64,000 bases of DNA, taken from assembly GCA_012295275.1 (NCBI GenBank), contig CM022679.1:22177610-22241609 (forward strand), read 5' to 3'. Below the pieces are notes generated by a model, which made no database searches, was not told where the DNA came from, and saw only the letters and a list, made by a program, of their open reading frames with translations. Positions 28,921 through 40,558 of the stretch are shown here, piece after piece (positions within the stretch are counted from its first letter, which is position 1; every line of letters starts with the position of its first letter). A program made the translations under genes and the position numbers. This stretch comes from Chrysomallon squamiferum. Lineage: Eukaryota > Mollusca > Gastropoda > Neomphalida > Peltospiridae.

Positions 28921-31900
28921 TCAGCTCTCTTCCATCTCAACCACAGGAATTTCTGAGTTCTGTGAAACTGGTTTCTGGTAGGCTGGGTTAGGAATATCTT
29001 TCCTGACTTCAAATATCTACAAGTATGTAACAGAAACATGTCATGGTTATTTTTCACCTCATTTTAGTTTCTTATCAACATCTGAGATATGATAACCATT
29101 CTGGCCATTAAGTCTTGCTGGAGTTTAATTATTTAAATGACATTTGTATTAATATTGTAACACAATAATTTCTAATTTTTGCTTTTTGAATAATTCAGAA
29201 AGAAAACAAAAAAAAAAAAAAAAAAAAAAGAAAATGACACGTACAAAAACAAAACAAAAAAACCCAAACAATTAAAATAATAATATATTTTATAACTATG
29301 ATACAAAACATAAGGCAGGATTAAATTTGTATTATTATTATTTTTTATTATTATTATTATTTTTTGTTATAAATTTGATTTTACTCAATGACAGTCCTGC
29401 CAGGTGACATTTGCCATTTTTCTTCTCAAAGGGAGATCACTCATAACAATAAAGTGAATTGATAGCTTTATATTTTATGATTTGAAGTATTTTCCTACAT
29501 GTCTTCATGACAATGAAACTTGATCAACTGAGCAGTGTCAATTCAATAATCATTTAATTCTACATCTTATAACTTGTGTGTTTAAAATATTCATGTTACT
29601 TTGATATTAATTTTCATTTTATTTTTCACTTTTTTTTAACTGCTTTATCTAATAAATATTAATATCTAATATATTGAATACCTTCAATTACCATTTAAAA
29701 ATTAAAATAATAAAATAGATTAATATATACAAATTAATAAAATAAATAAATAAATATATAAACAAATAAAAAACAACAACAAGTTTTTTCTGTTCATATA
29801 ACATGAATAATAACAAGAAATAATAATCATAGTAATGATGATGATGATAATAATAATAATAATAATAATAGTAATAAAGAAGACACACACCTGAATGTAA
29901 CTCTCTGACAAAGTGATCATCTGAGGAAGAATGTCAGAAACATGCAGATCTTGTAACTCATACCATTTACCAGTAGCCTGAAATATACAGTGAATACTTG
30001 TATAAATAAATAAATAAACAAAGAAACAACAGATAAATAGACAGACATATAAATGTATATATGTATATAATAATAATTAAACAAAATAATAATTAAAACA
30101 ATTTTATTTTTTAAAAATTAAAAATTAGAAATTAAAAAAATTAATTAGATAGCTAATTAAATAAAATAAAAAATCAGTGATAAAAAAAAATATATATATA
30201 TATTTATATATATATAATCACTAAACAAATGTTTTGCTTCAAGATAATACTAATAGAATACTTTGTGCAGAATATGTCCTCTGAAAGTTCCTTTGCCACA
30301 CCCAGGCTCTCCATCGTGGATGATGTTGGCCACAAGATCATAAGTTGTATATTTGTGTTTAGATCTTATCTCTGTTGACAACATATCACCAAAGTCTATG
30401 TTTCTATAAATATACAAAAATAGGGAATTTATTAGTAGAAATAAAAGTAGAATAATAAGAAAATTGATATACAAAAATAAAAAGAGAGGATTTGTTAGAT
30501 GAAATACAAATAGAATAACAGGAAAATTAATATATAAAAATAAATGTAGAGAACTTGATTTTAGAATTACCAGTACAAAACAGGAAATTTAATATACAAA
30601 AATAAATAGAGAGGGCTTGGTTGCAGAAATAAAGGTGAAATATAGGAAAATTAATGTATAAAAGTAAATGCAGCGGGACTTGATTCTAGAAACACATGTA
30701 GTAAGTATTAAAATTAACACACAAAAATAAATACAGAACATTTAATTGTAGAAATACCAGTATAAAATAGGAGAATTAATTTATAAAACTAGAGAGGACT
30801 TGATTTTAGAATGACCAGTACAAAATAGGAAAATTAATACATACCAAAATAAATACAGATGAAATGTGTTGGTGGAAATTATTATAAAAAACAACACAAA
30901 TAATGCCAACTGAAACAACCTTTAACATTAAATAGTAAATGGGATGCAAATATGAATCTTTTTAATTTACATGTTGAAAATTCTAATTATTTTTATTAGC
31001 TTTTGTAATTCCAAAATGTGTGACAACCAAATTTTGTATTTATTTTATTTTTAAAATTTTAATTTAACAGGTTTTTTGGTACAAAATTATTAACAGTATA
31101 AAATGTATTTTAACATTAAAAAAAACATTCAGTAAAAACCAGGACAGGACTTACTTGATAGGAAAATTCACAATGGTTGGATTCTTCTCATGAACAAAGT
31201 AGTTTTTGTTGAAACGCTGAAGGAAAAAGTAAAATGTTAACACTATCTTACAGATAAAAATAAAAGTACTCAAGTGATATAGTAAACATTCAGTTTCACA
31301 GCTTAAATTTAATATAAAGTATTTATGAGACACTTTTTGTAACACAAATGTAATTTATAAACAGGCTTTAAAATAAACTTAAATATTTAGAAATTTGAAA
31401 ATAAAGATGTTTCTTTATTAAACTATTATACAAATGCACTCAAACAACAAAAAAATGAAATAAAAAATAAATAAAATAAAGATAATAATTATAGCAGATT
31501 TCAAGACATAAAAAAATAAAAACTTTTCATGAAAACAAATCACCACTGCTAACATAACAGAAAGGATGGACATGAAGGTATACCTTCTCTGAATTTACAC
31601 ATGATTTACCTTGATATATATAATGATATATGGTGGCAGTCTAGTTAGCTCAAATTTCTTGTATGTGCTGTCTTTGTGTGTTTTATATTCCTTTTCAGAT
31701 ATACCGTTGAACTTTGACAGCAGAGTAGCAAAGGGCACTTGTGGGATAATGTTCTCTCGCAACTCATCAGGGTAGAGGGGGGGCCGAGGAAGGTCACAGG
31801 TCAAATAGAGCCAGGGTATCTCTTCCAGGGTTTCTGTAAAATTAACATTAAAATTAATTTATTTTAAATGGAATCTGTTCTCTGTAAATGATTTTGAATT

Positions 31901-34888
31901 TAAAACAAATAATAAGAAAAAAAAAAAAAAAAAAAGAAAAAGAAAAGAAAAAAAAGTTAAGTATAGTAATATTTTTTGTGGAAATGAATATAAAATAATT
32001 AGTTAAAACTTATTAGTTAATAAATTAATTTATTATGACAACAACTTTAAAGAAAAGTATTAACAAACTGCATATTTAATATGTTATTTACTAAAATATT
32101 TTAAATGTTAAATAGTAACATACTGTCTTTTTATAATTATAGTGTTATATTTTTATAATACTAATTAACTGAAATTGTCATAATTAAAATCACCTTGATA
32201 TTCTGGTGTTTGCAACAGGGCTTCTTTGTCTTCTTCTTTCTGAAAAACAAAAATTAATGAAACCAATAAACCAATAAACCAATAAACAAATAAACAAATA
32301 AACAAATAAATAAATAAATGGTACATGAGCTAACTGATAACAAAAAAAGAATAGGATGTACAGACAAAGATAATTTTAAAAATCAAAAAAAAACATCAAC
32401 TCAAAATCACATATTTAAAAACTCAAAATAACAAAATTAAAAGAGGTAAAACAAATAGAAAAAAAGAAAAGAAAAAGAAATGAAATAACAAAAAATAAAA
32501 TAACTCACCATGTCTAGGGGAGGCACTTTTCTGGAGAAGACTTTCATACGTCCTCGGAACGTCTTGTTGATAATACTGCTGTTCAGTTTCTTTGTTCCGT
32601 TCAGTGCAGAGTGCAGAGCATTCAACAACCAAGACAGAAAATCTATTGGATCTCCTGAGAACATTTTTAAAAATGTGAAATATTTATCTCTGTATAATAA
32701 TGTAAGTAGCATGACAAAAAAAAGAAAAAAGAAAAAAAGAAGGAAGATATCTTCTTAGTGTTATCTTCTAATACTTGTTATATTATTATTATACTTGGTT
32801 AAAGACTAATTTATGCTCATCATTAAAAAAAAATCACCAGAAAGCATATATACATTTAATATATATCTTTATAAAACATAATGATACTTCTGTATTACCT
32901 TACATATCAGTAAGATAAACATGTATGCAAATATTGTATTTAAATATCATCAGTTACAAATAACTGTTTTATAAGACTGAACCAAAGCCAGAAGGGTTTC
33001 TACATCAGTATCTTCATATACATGTGTATTCACTGATACAAAATATTTCTGTTAACAAAACTTTAAATATATAATTACATTATTATGACATTATTATTAC
33101 AAATATAAATAATTTAAATCCATTATTTACTATGCAAATATATATTTATAACAAAAAGATATCCAATTTATCCTGCTTCCAGAAAGCAGAAAATCCAGAA
33201 CACCAGCTGTTTATGAAATGAGCTACTTTTGAATTGGACAGACACTGTTTTAGGTTAAGTTAAGTGATCCTATCATATTAAGTTATTATTTCTTTAACCT
33301 TCAGTTTACTCTCATTATAACTTATCATCATGTTTAAAAGACTAGCAGAAATCTAACACTAGTGAAAAAAAAATATTCATTACAAGGTATTTTAAAATTT
33401 TAAATTAATAAATATCTAATTTGCTTTAGAAATGTATTAATTAGTAAAATTAAATAAACTTTCATTGTTTATTTTATCTTTTACACAGTTTGTCAGATAA
33501 ATGGTTCAATATCTGCATTAAGAATAAATAAAAAAAACATCATGCTACATGCAACTATATAAACATTAAAATCTAAATTATCATAAATATATAGAACACA
33601 TGATGTAATATGCAAATATTTAAATATAACAATCTAAATTATCATAAATATATAAAACACATGATGTAATAAACAACAATATAACTATAACAGACTAAAT
33701 ATTATAAATAAATATCAAAAATACATGTATGATGTAATACGGAACTATATATAAATACAACAATCTAGATACTATAAATAAATAAAGCTCTATGAACCTT
33801 GCTCTGTGATCTGAAATTTCTTCTTGCTGCAGAGTACCACTGCCTGAAGCATTTCATGGGGGCTGACGTGTGCTTTGAAGTTGCGAGGGTTCCAGAGTTT
33901 TCTCAGCAGCTCTCCGAATCGCTGCACGAGCAGGAAGGCCTGATCACCTGGTGGTCGTTTGATGGTCTTGTAATTACTCTCTTGAAGAAAGTAGTTCCTC
34001 AGTGGCACCACATGTGACAGTGCCTATAGTCAAAAAAAAAAAAAAAAAAAAAAAAAATCATTTGTCTTGAGAAATTAATTGTTGTGTCTTTCTAATGAAT
34101 ATGTTAATTTGAAAATAATGCCAAATTTTCTGGTGTTGGGATATTTAATGTAAAAATGAAAGTTTTAGTTTTTAAGCATAAAGTTCATACTTTAAATTTG
34201 TTTAATTAACAATTTAATTATAAAGGGTAGATATATAAATCATTTTCTTTTTTACAAGCTGTTATAATTTCTGTACTTATTATTTGACTTATTACCACTA
34301 CTTTGACTACATATGCATTTCACACAAATGTATTAATAAAACCATCCAAGTTTTATTTTCCTTCCACTCACCTGAAGCACTACATTGCAGTAATCATTTG
34401 CCTTGATGTTGTTTAAACCCACAATACCTGTTAAAAAAACAACAACACTTTATTACACAAACATTCAAAATATGCTTTAAACACTCTAGTTATTTTAAAA
34501 AAATAATAGCAAATGAAAGTAGAAATAAGAAGTACACTGCATACTAGTAATTTTTATTTTTTTTTAAATTTATTTTTTGTTACAATCCTGAAACAAAGTA
34601 GATTGATTGATCTGTCTGCCTGTCTGTCTGTCTCTATCCATCTATCTATCTATCTATATAAACACACACACACACACACAAACATTCAGGTGTCCTATTC
34701 ATACCTGGTAGGTAGGTGGTACCATCATAGGCGCGAGACATTTTGGGGTTTGAATCAAGATTCGTTATTTGTTCATCAGTGAATGTTGGGTTCAGGACAT
34801 ACTGAAATTAAAAGTAAAAAACAAACATAAAAACAAAACACCAACACTGTTCTAGCATATGTGATATAAGATTATTTAAACTTTTTAC

Positions 34889-34920
<32 letters not shown>

Positions 34921-36894
34921 ATGTTTGTACTCTAAATCATATATTTAAGAAATGATGTACTTTCTTTTGATAAACATAAAATGCATATATTAGCTTAGTT
35001 CATTTAAACATACTATAATGTAATTTTCCATATATAACAAATAACTGCTATTTAAACACAAATTTGGAAACCAACTACATTATGGCTAATGTAATAATTT
35101 ATTAAATCTGTAAGTTTCAACAGAAACTGCATATGAAACCTCTAGATGAAATTTATCCAGTCTTTCAGTCTAATAACTATAAAATCAACATCTCATACAA
35201 AGAATTATGAATGTTCTTAAAATTTCTTTTTTACTGTTAACAGCCAAGACAGTTCCCATCAAAATGAAACAATAACATAGAATTATGAAAAAACAAAATT
35301 AAAAAAGCGTCTCTCTCTCTCTCTCTCTCTATATATATACTGAATCAGCTTATTGGTATATATCAGTTTCATTATTTAAAAACATAAAAAAACAAAAACA
35401 AAATAAAAATAAAAATAATAATAAAAAATAAAAATAAAAACATAAATAAAAAAATGAATAAATTAAAATAAATAAATAAATAAAATGAAATAAAAATGAA
35501 TAAAGAAAACATAAAATGTTTATCTCACAATGATGTCTTCGAGTGAAGAGTCAATAATCTCATAGTTATCAGGCAAACAGTAGAATTTCTGAGTCTGAAG
35601 ATTAAGGAAAACATGGTGACTTTCAAACACACTGTGAATGTAAGCATGAGTGTTTGGTCCTCGGCCTGCAAAATAAACAATACTTCAAAAATTACTTCCC
35701 ACAAAAACTATAGATATTTAAACAAAAATAAATATCTTTATTATAAATAATATAATGCTATATGTTAAATTATTAAATATCTGAATGAAAAAAACAAAAA
35801 CAAATCAATTTATATTAAACTGGAAAATAAAATATAAAGTGATACTTATGTATTGAATTATAAATTTTATGTACACACAGAAATGTGACACCCTCACACA
35901 AAAACTACACAAGTTCGGACTTGATTATATCTTTAATTTCTCTGCTGATTGTACAACATGATACAACAATAACAGTAAAACATTACAAATGATCATATTG
36001 TAACTATATTGCAGAGAATTGGCTCAAACATCTTTCTCCCTTGCCAGATATTCTCTCTTCTCTCTGGAACTCTCTTTCACCACAGTCATGCAGATAACAT
36101 TTCACACCTCTGACCAATACTGGCAGACCATTACTATCCTGGGTTCCTCAAGAAAGCATGAGTGACAGTGTTTACCCTGTATTAATGTCCCAGTTGCCTT
36201 GGAGGAATTTCCCAAGTACTTTATATTTAAACAAGGAGAAATAAGCCTAAGATGTATTAATGGTGTTTATGTATCTTTAGATTATGCTTGGTGCTTTTAG
36301 TTCAGTCCCTGACATAAAATTAATAATAATAATAACAGTAATTATGATGCACACACACAAAACACATATGACAATGAAAAGCTTATTCATTTAAACTATA
36401 GGAACACTTACCTTGAAAATATTTTCCACAAACAAGGCAGGCATATACATTGATATGTGACAAAGAAACAGAACACAACTTTTCAAAATCAAAATCCAAG
36501 ATAGATCTACAAAACAGAAATCATTCATACTTTATTTATAGAAGTAATAAAAAGAAACTCTGTTAAATATCTGAATATATTATTATTGTTATTGCTGTTA
36601 TTTTCTACACTGTACAATAAGTGACTTATTTAATAACATTAACAGAAGTGACTTTTGTCTTAACTGAAATATAAAGCTGTGTATTACCTGTTTATTTTGT
36701 CTAGATATGGGCATGATCTACTGCGATCTATCTTTGGATCTTTCACAGGCACTAAAAACAAGATGAAACATTTTACATGGTTCAATCAACAACAGTTTTT
36801 CAACAGTAATTATTCTGTCTTGGAGACAAATTAAACTTAGTTTACTTACACCATATTAAAACAAACAAACAAACAAACAAACAAACAAACAAAA

Positions 36895-36945
<51 letters not shown>

Positions 36946-37450
36946 ATATTTGTTACTCTGTTATTTCAATAATTAGTAGAATATTGTCAAGTGTATTAAA
37001 TCTAAATTTTCAGCATTAAGGAGGATACACGTAAGAACAACCAGCACGGTGCACCTGTTCAAAACGTTTCCAAATGTTGTTACATTTTCATGATTTTGCA
37101 TATATTTGTAAATGGACATATTCCACGTAGTTTGTATTCCTATATTTCAATATTACAACAAGCAGCATAAAAAAAAGCAAGAAAAAAAAGCGACAATAAC
37201 TGATAAATGTGAAAATAAAATTAGTTGCCGGTTGAAATCAGAAAATAACGAAGAACTAGCCTACACACAGCCATATTTAACACAGATTGCATGATAATGT
37301 AAATGACAGAATACGATAAAATGTTGGCATACCAATTTCCTCATAATCTTCGGCTTCTTCCTTACGTTTACGTGCTTTCTTTGGTGTACTTTTTTTAATA
37401 CTCGATTTTGAAGATTTGGAAGAACGCTTTTCCTTCGCATCATTAGCCAT
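28921..37450 (-). CDS. usp39: USP39, U4/U6.U5 tri-snRNP-associated ubiquitin-protease-like protein, complete, 14 exons, 531 aa
   Basis: Exons in order: 37333-37450, 36688-36751, 36412-36506, 35529-35665, 34705-34801, 34372-34427, 33798-34023, 32509-32654, 32194-32239, 31610-31833, 31155-31216, 30262-30403, 29891-29977, 28921-29016. The total is 1596 bases and all phases fit. The protein has a Lys/Ser-rich N-terminus, then a ZnF-UBP domain (ligands C53, C72, C84, C87, H99, H103, H109 or H110), then a USP fold. Segments such as RPPGDQAFLLVQRFGELLRK, NPRNFKAHVSPHEMLQAVVL and TGKWYELQDLHVSDILPQM match human USP39 (565 aa) closely. As in other USP39 proteins, the catalytic Cys position is not Cys: the box reads KANDYCNVVLQ with D182 there. 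It is therefore expected to act as a non-protease scaffold in nuclear tri-snRNP assembly and pre-mRNA splicing. It is divergent from the UPF0561 gene. Confidence 0.96.
29214..29360. repeat. Poly(A) and AT-rich simple sequence in a USP39 intron
   Basis: A run of A at 29212-29229 and ATT units at 29330-29362. The intron 29017-29890 also has AAAT/AAT units at 29745-29880 near the exon 13 donor. Confidence 0.8.
30410..30860. repeat. Degenerate ~60-bp tandem repeat in a USP39 intron
   Basis: About seven worn copies of a unit containing AGGAAAATTAATATACAAAA and then a GAGAGGACTTGATTTTAGAA-like part. The array starts within ten bases of the acceptor of the exon at 30262-30403, so it provides the intron's 3' end sequence. 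Confidence 0.75.
33535..33788. repeat. Degenerate ~60-70-bp tandem repeat next to a USP39 donor
   Basis: Four worn copies of a unit with ACATGATGTAATATG, then TATAACAATCTAAAT and TATAAATA. The last copy touches the donor side of the exon at 33798-34023. Confidence 0.75.
36862..36947. repeat. (AAAC)n and (AAAT)n microsatellite
   Basis: About eight AAAC units followed by about 13 AAAT units in intron 1 of USP39. Confidence 0.95.
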
Positions 37451-37684
37451 TATTTTTCTTCTGGTGTAATTTTCTCCATCGGCTGAAGTATACTTTAAAC
37501 GAACAGAGATTTATAGCTATAGTAGAACCATAGTCATTAATTGTGACTCGCTATACTGTGAGATTTTCAACAGAATAACAAAAATATAATGTAAGCATTT
37601 CTGTGAATTAAATTTGGCAATAAAATAAAAATGTCTGCTGTTATCATTTAAAATACTTTGACTAAAAATTAATAAATTAATCGA

Positions 37685-37734
<50 letters not shown>

Positions 37735-38322
37735 TGATGATGATGATGATGATGATGATATTGACAAAGGTGGTGTGATGTTTTTGTTTGGAAGTATAAA
37801 AGACTTTTGTCACCTTTATGGATTCAAGTCATTTGCACTGAAGCTTCCGATGTAAATGATGGCAAAATGAATGTACTTTATTTTCATTATTAGGGTTTTC
37901 GGGAATTCTTTGCAAATGAAGAAATTTTCGTTATTTAATACTGTAACTGATTACCTAACTGAAAACGAAAAAGGTTATTAACGAAATTAGTAATAAATAA
38001 AAACTAATAAGAACAAAACTATTACTTACATAACTATTCATCTATTGTGTAGAAATGTGTGAAGCGTTTATTACATGTATTTGTACTGTCTGTCGATAGA
38101 CTGAACCAGCAATAATATCCAAGAAGTTTGGTTTGGAATCCGGATAAGCAGAAGCACAGTTCCTTGTTTCAGTGCCAGTTAGACTAACTCGTATTTTGAT
38201 GACGTTTACGCAGGATGTTATATCAAAGACAGGTAGAAAATGCATCTACGAAGGAAATATTAGATATTTTATGCAAAAGCTAAAATTATTATTTACCATT
38301 CAAATGGTGAAAATAAGCAGGA
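37451..38322. promoter_or_regulatory. Shared upstream region between divergent USP39 and UPF0561 genes
   Basis: 872 bases separate the two start codons, which face away from each other, so both promoters must lie here or just inside. It includes AAT and GAT trinucleotide arrays at 37685-37760 and a possible ETS core (CTTCCG) near 37845. There is no clear TATA box at a fixed distance and no CpG cluster. Transcription starts cannot be placed from sequence. Confidence 0.6.
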
Positions 38323-38889
38323 ATGTCAGAAGCCTCCAGAAGATTGGATTTAAATCATGGTTTTATGAAATGTATTATAAGAAATCAAGTTGACAGGTAG
38401 TTGTCAGACGTAGAGTTTTAGACTGAGACTCGTTTTCGCTTTAATCATGAAGTATAAAGTTGTGGTATTATACGAACTAGAATATTTAATACATTTATTA
38501 TTATTTAAGAACATAAAGTTGTTTCGCTAAGATAGGACAACAGTGCAAATATAGTTATTTTCACAAATTATATATATTTTACACTTTATGCCATACTAGG
38601 TGTTTTCATCGAGGAGGAGTTAACTCTTTAAAACATTTATGGCATATCTGCAGAATTTGATAGTAATATAAATTTCATATAGAATTATGTGTTATTTCTT
38701 TTAATTCTCTTAAGTAAAGAGTAAATAGCAACAACAATAAAATAAATTCCCATCATTGAAATATTAGTAAAAATGTCTAATTATACAAGGGTTTTTTTCA
38801 GATATTTTATTTATATATTTATTATAAAAAATATAAATAAATATTTCCATTTTATATATATATATATAATTAAATATTTAACATTATGT

Positions 38890-38921
<32 letters not shown>

Positions 38922-39954
38922 AAATTCATAATATTAAATATTTTATTTTTATTATTACATTTTTTAAAGAGATAACTATGACAAAGATGTAAAAGCAAGA
39001 TTAGCCAAAGAAAATCACAAATTGAAACATCCTTCTCGACCAAAGAAACCAGATGTTCAAACCTACATACCTCCAACACGACAAAGAAAGGGTATTTTTC
39101 TGATTATTTTGTTGTAGTGTTCTATTTTTTTGAAGACAGTAATATTTTATAAAATAATATCACTTATTTTATAACACTGTATAATATTACAGTTATAAAG
39201 TTTTAGGTATTATAAAGATTTATTTTTTGAATTTATTATGAATAAGTAATAATAATAAAATAAATATTATGATATGAAAGTTTAACATAAATAAATAAAA
39301 ATTCTTTATAGGGAAAGAAGAACTCTTTACACTGAAATATGAAGACAGAGATAAACAAGTTTATAGCTATATTGTCTATAAGGTATTTCCATACTAATTT
39401 TGTTACTTAGAAAAAAACAAAAACCAACAGTAAAAACAAATTCTTTTTAATTGTTTCATAATTTTCACTCTGGTTATTTTACTGTTCATTTTGATTCCTT
39501 CTTAGATTTATTCTCTGTATTGTCAGATTGTCTCTCTTGTGTCTTGAGCTGTTGAGGCTGTTGCTTTTAATTTTCAAATTTAATTCTCTCCCTATCACCA
39601 TACTTTAGCTTTTCCCAAAATAAAATATTTTTTATTATTGTAACTAAAATTTGGTTCTTCTCCTATCTTTGACTGTATCTATTTGTCTGTCTCTGTCTCT
39701 GTTTCTGTTTCCTCTCTTCTCTATTCTTACAGTTTTCTTTATCTCACATTTGTTTGAAATGTTTTGTTATGTTGTATTTGCAACCACCACTATTTTAAAC
39801 ATCTCTTTTCAAACTACAACAGAATGACAAGGCTGAAGCAGTATCCAGAAAGATTGGTGAGGAAAGAGGACTGTCAAAACCATATGTCCAGGCTCTCACT
39901 GAGCGCATCTCTGAAGAGATGGACAAAAGACTTTCTCCCATTGACAACGGATAA
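38323..39954 (+). CDS. UPF0561 protein (C2orf68 homologue), complete, 4 exons, 132 aa
   Basis: Exons: 38323-38396, 38970-39091, 39312-39382, 39823-39954 (399 bases with stop). The N-terminus MSEASRRLDLNHGF, then IIRNQVDRDNYDKDVKARL, follows human C2orf68 (LDMNHGFVHHIRRNQIARDDYDKK). Later come HPSRPKKPDVQTYIPP, a KYEDRD...YIVYK strand segment, and the helical end LTERISEEMDKRLSPIDNG. The start ATG has an in-frame TAA nine bases upstream. Splice sites are ACAG|GTAGTT, TTTAAAG|A, AAGG|GTATTT, TTATAG|GG, AAG|GTATTT and CAACAG|AAT. The function of the family is unknown to me. Human C2orf68 is about 166 aa; the central acidic linker is shorter here. A longer open frame overlapping exon 1 (38172-38393) is a shadow in another frame. 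Confidence 0.92.
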
Positions 39955-40273
39955 ACCCCAGTAATGTTTTTCAGATCTAGTCCCTAAATGATTTACTCTT
40001 GTGGCAGTTCCCAATGTCTGTAAGCAGATAATTGTACTGATGAATCTGAACCCAGCAAACTATTTTTAATCCATGTCTTCAAGAAGGTTTAATTCAGAGT
40101 ATTATAATTTTATTAGCGAATTAAATTCAAGATATCAAAATAGCTTTCTGATCCGATCTTGTCAATAATTCATGTGCCAAAATATCATCACCATTGTGCT
40201 TTGTTTTAATGACATCATGAGCCATTAAAATGTTTGTTGTTTCATGTTTTTGTATGCTAATGTTTACTGTATC

Positions 40274-40279
40274 AATAAA
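40274..40279 (+). terminator. Candidate poly(A) signal of the UPF0561 gene
   Basis: AATAAA in a GTATCAATAAATATA context, 320 bases after the stop codon. It is the first good candidate I noticed in the 3' region; the real cleavage site is not determined. Confidence 0.45.
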
Positions 40280-40558
40280 TATATAAATTTAATTAAAATT
40301 TTAAGTGTCACATAGATTATGATTAAAATTAATGTGACACTGAAACACCCGTGACAGAAAAAAGCTCCAAAATAAAAATAGTAAAACAAAAAATAATAAT
40401 AAATACTACTAATTGAATGTCTCAGATAAATATATAAATTTAATGAAAATTTTAAGATTATAATTACAATTAATGTGACATTGAAACACCCACGAAAGAA
40501 AATAAAAATAATAGTAAAACAAAAAATAATAATAAATACTACTAATTGAATGTCTCAG
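40275..40558. repeat. Tandem duplication, ~150-bp and ~133-bp copies
   Basis: Copy 1 is 40275-40425 and copy 2 is 40426-40558. Both begin ATAAATATATAAATTTAAT, share AATTAATGTGACA and end AATTGAATGTCTCAG. The candidate poly(A) signal sits at the start of copy 1 and is repeated (with weaker context) in copy 2. Confidence 0.85.

Noticed and set aside
30262-30403. GEPGCGKGT in USP39 resembling an adenylate-kinase P-loop
   Set aside because: It falls in the loop before the USP His box where the family is variable; no kinase fold around it, so chance similarity.
38172-38393. 73-aa plus-strand open frame near the UPF0561 gene
   Set aside because: It is a shadow of exon 1; the conserved N-terminus lies in another frame with a start at 38323 preceded by an in-frame stop.
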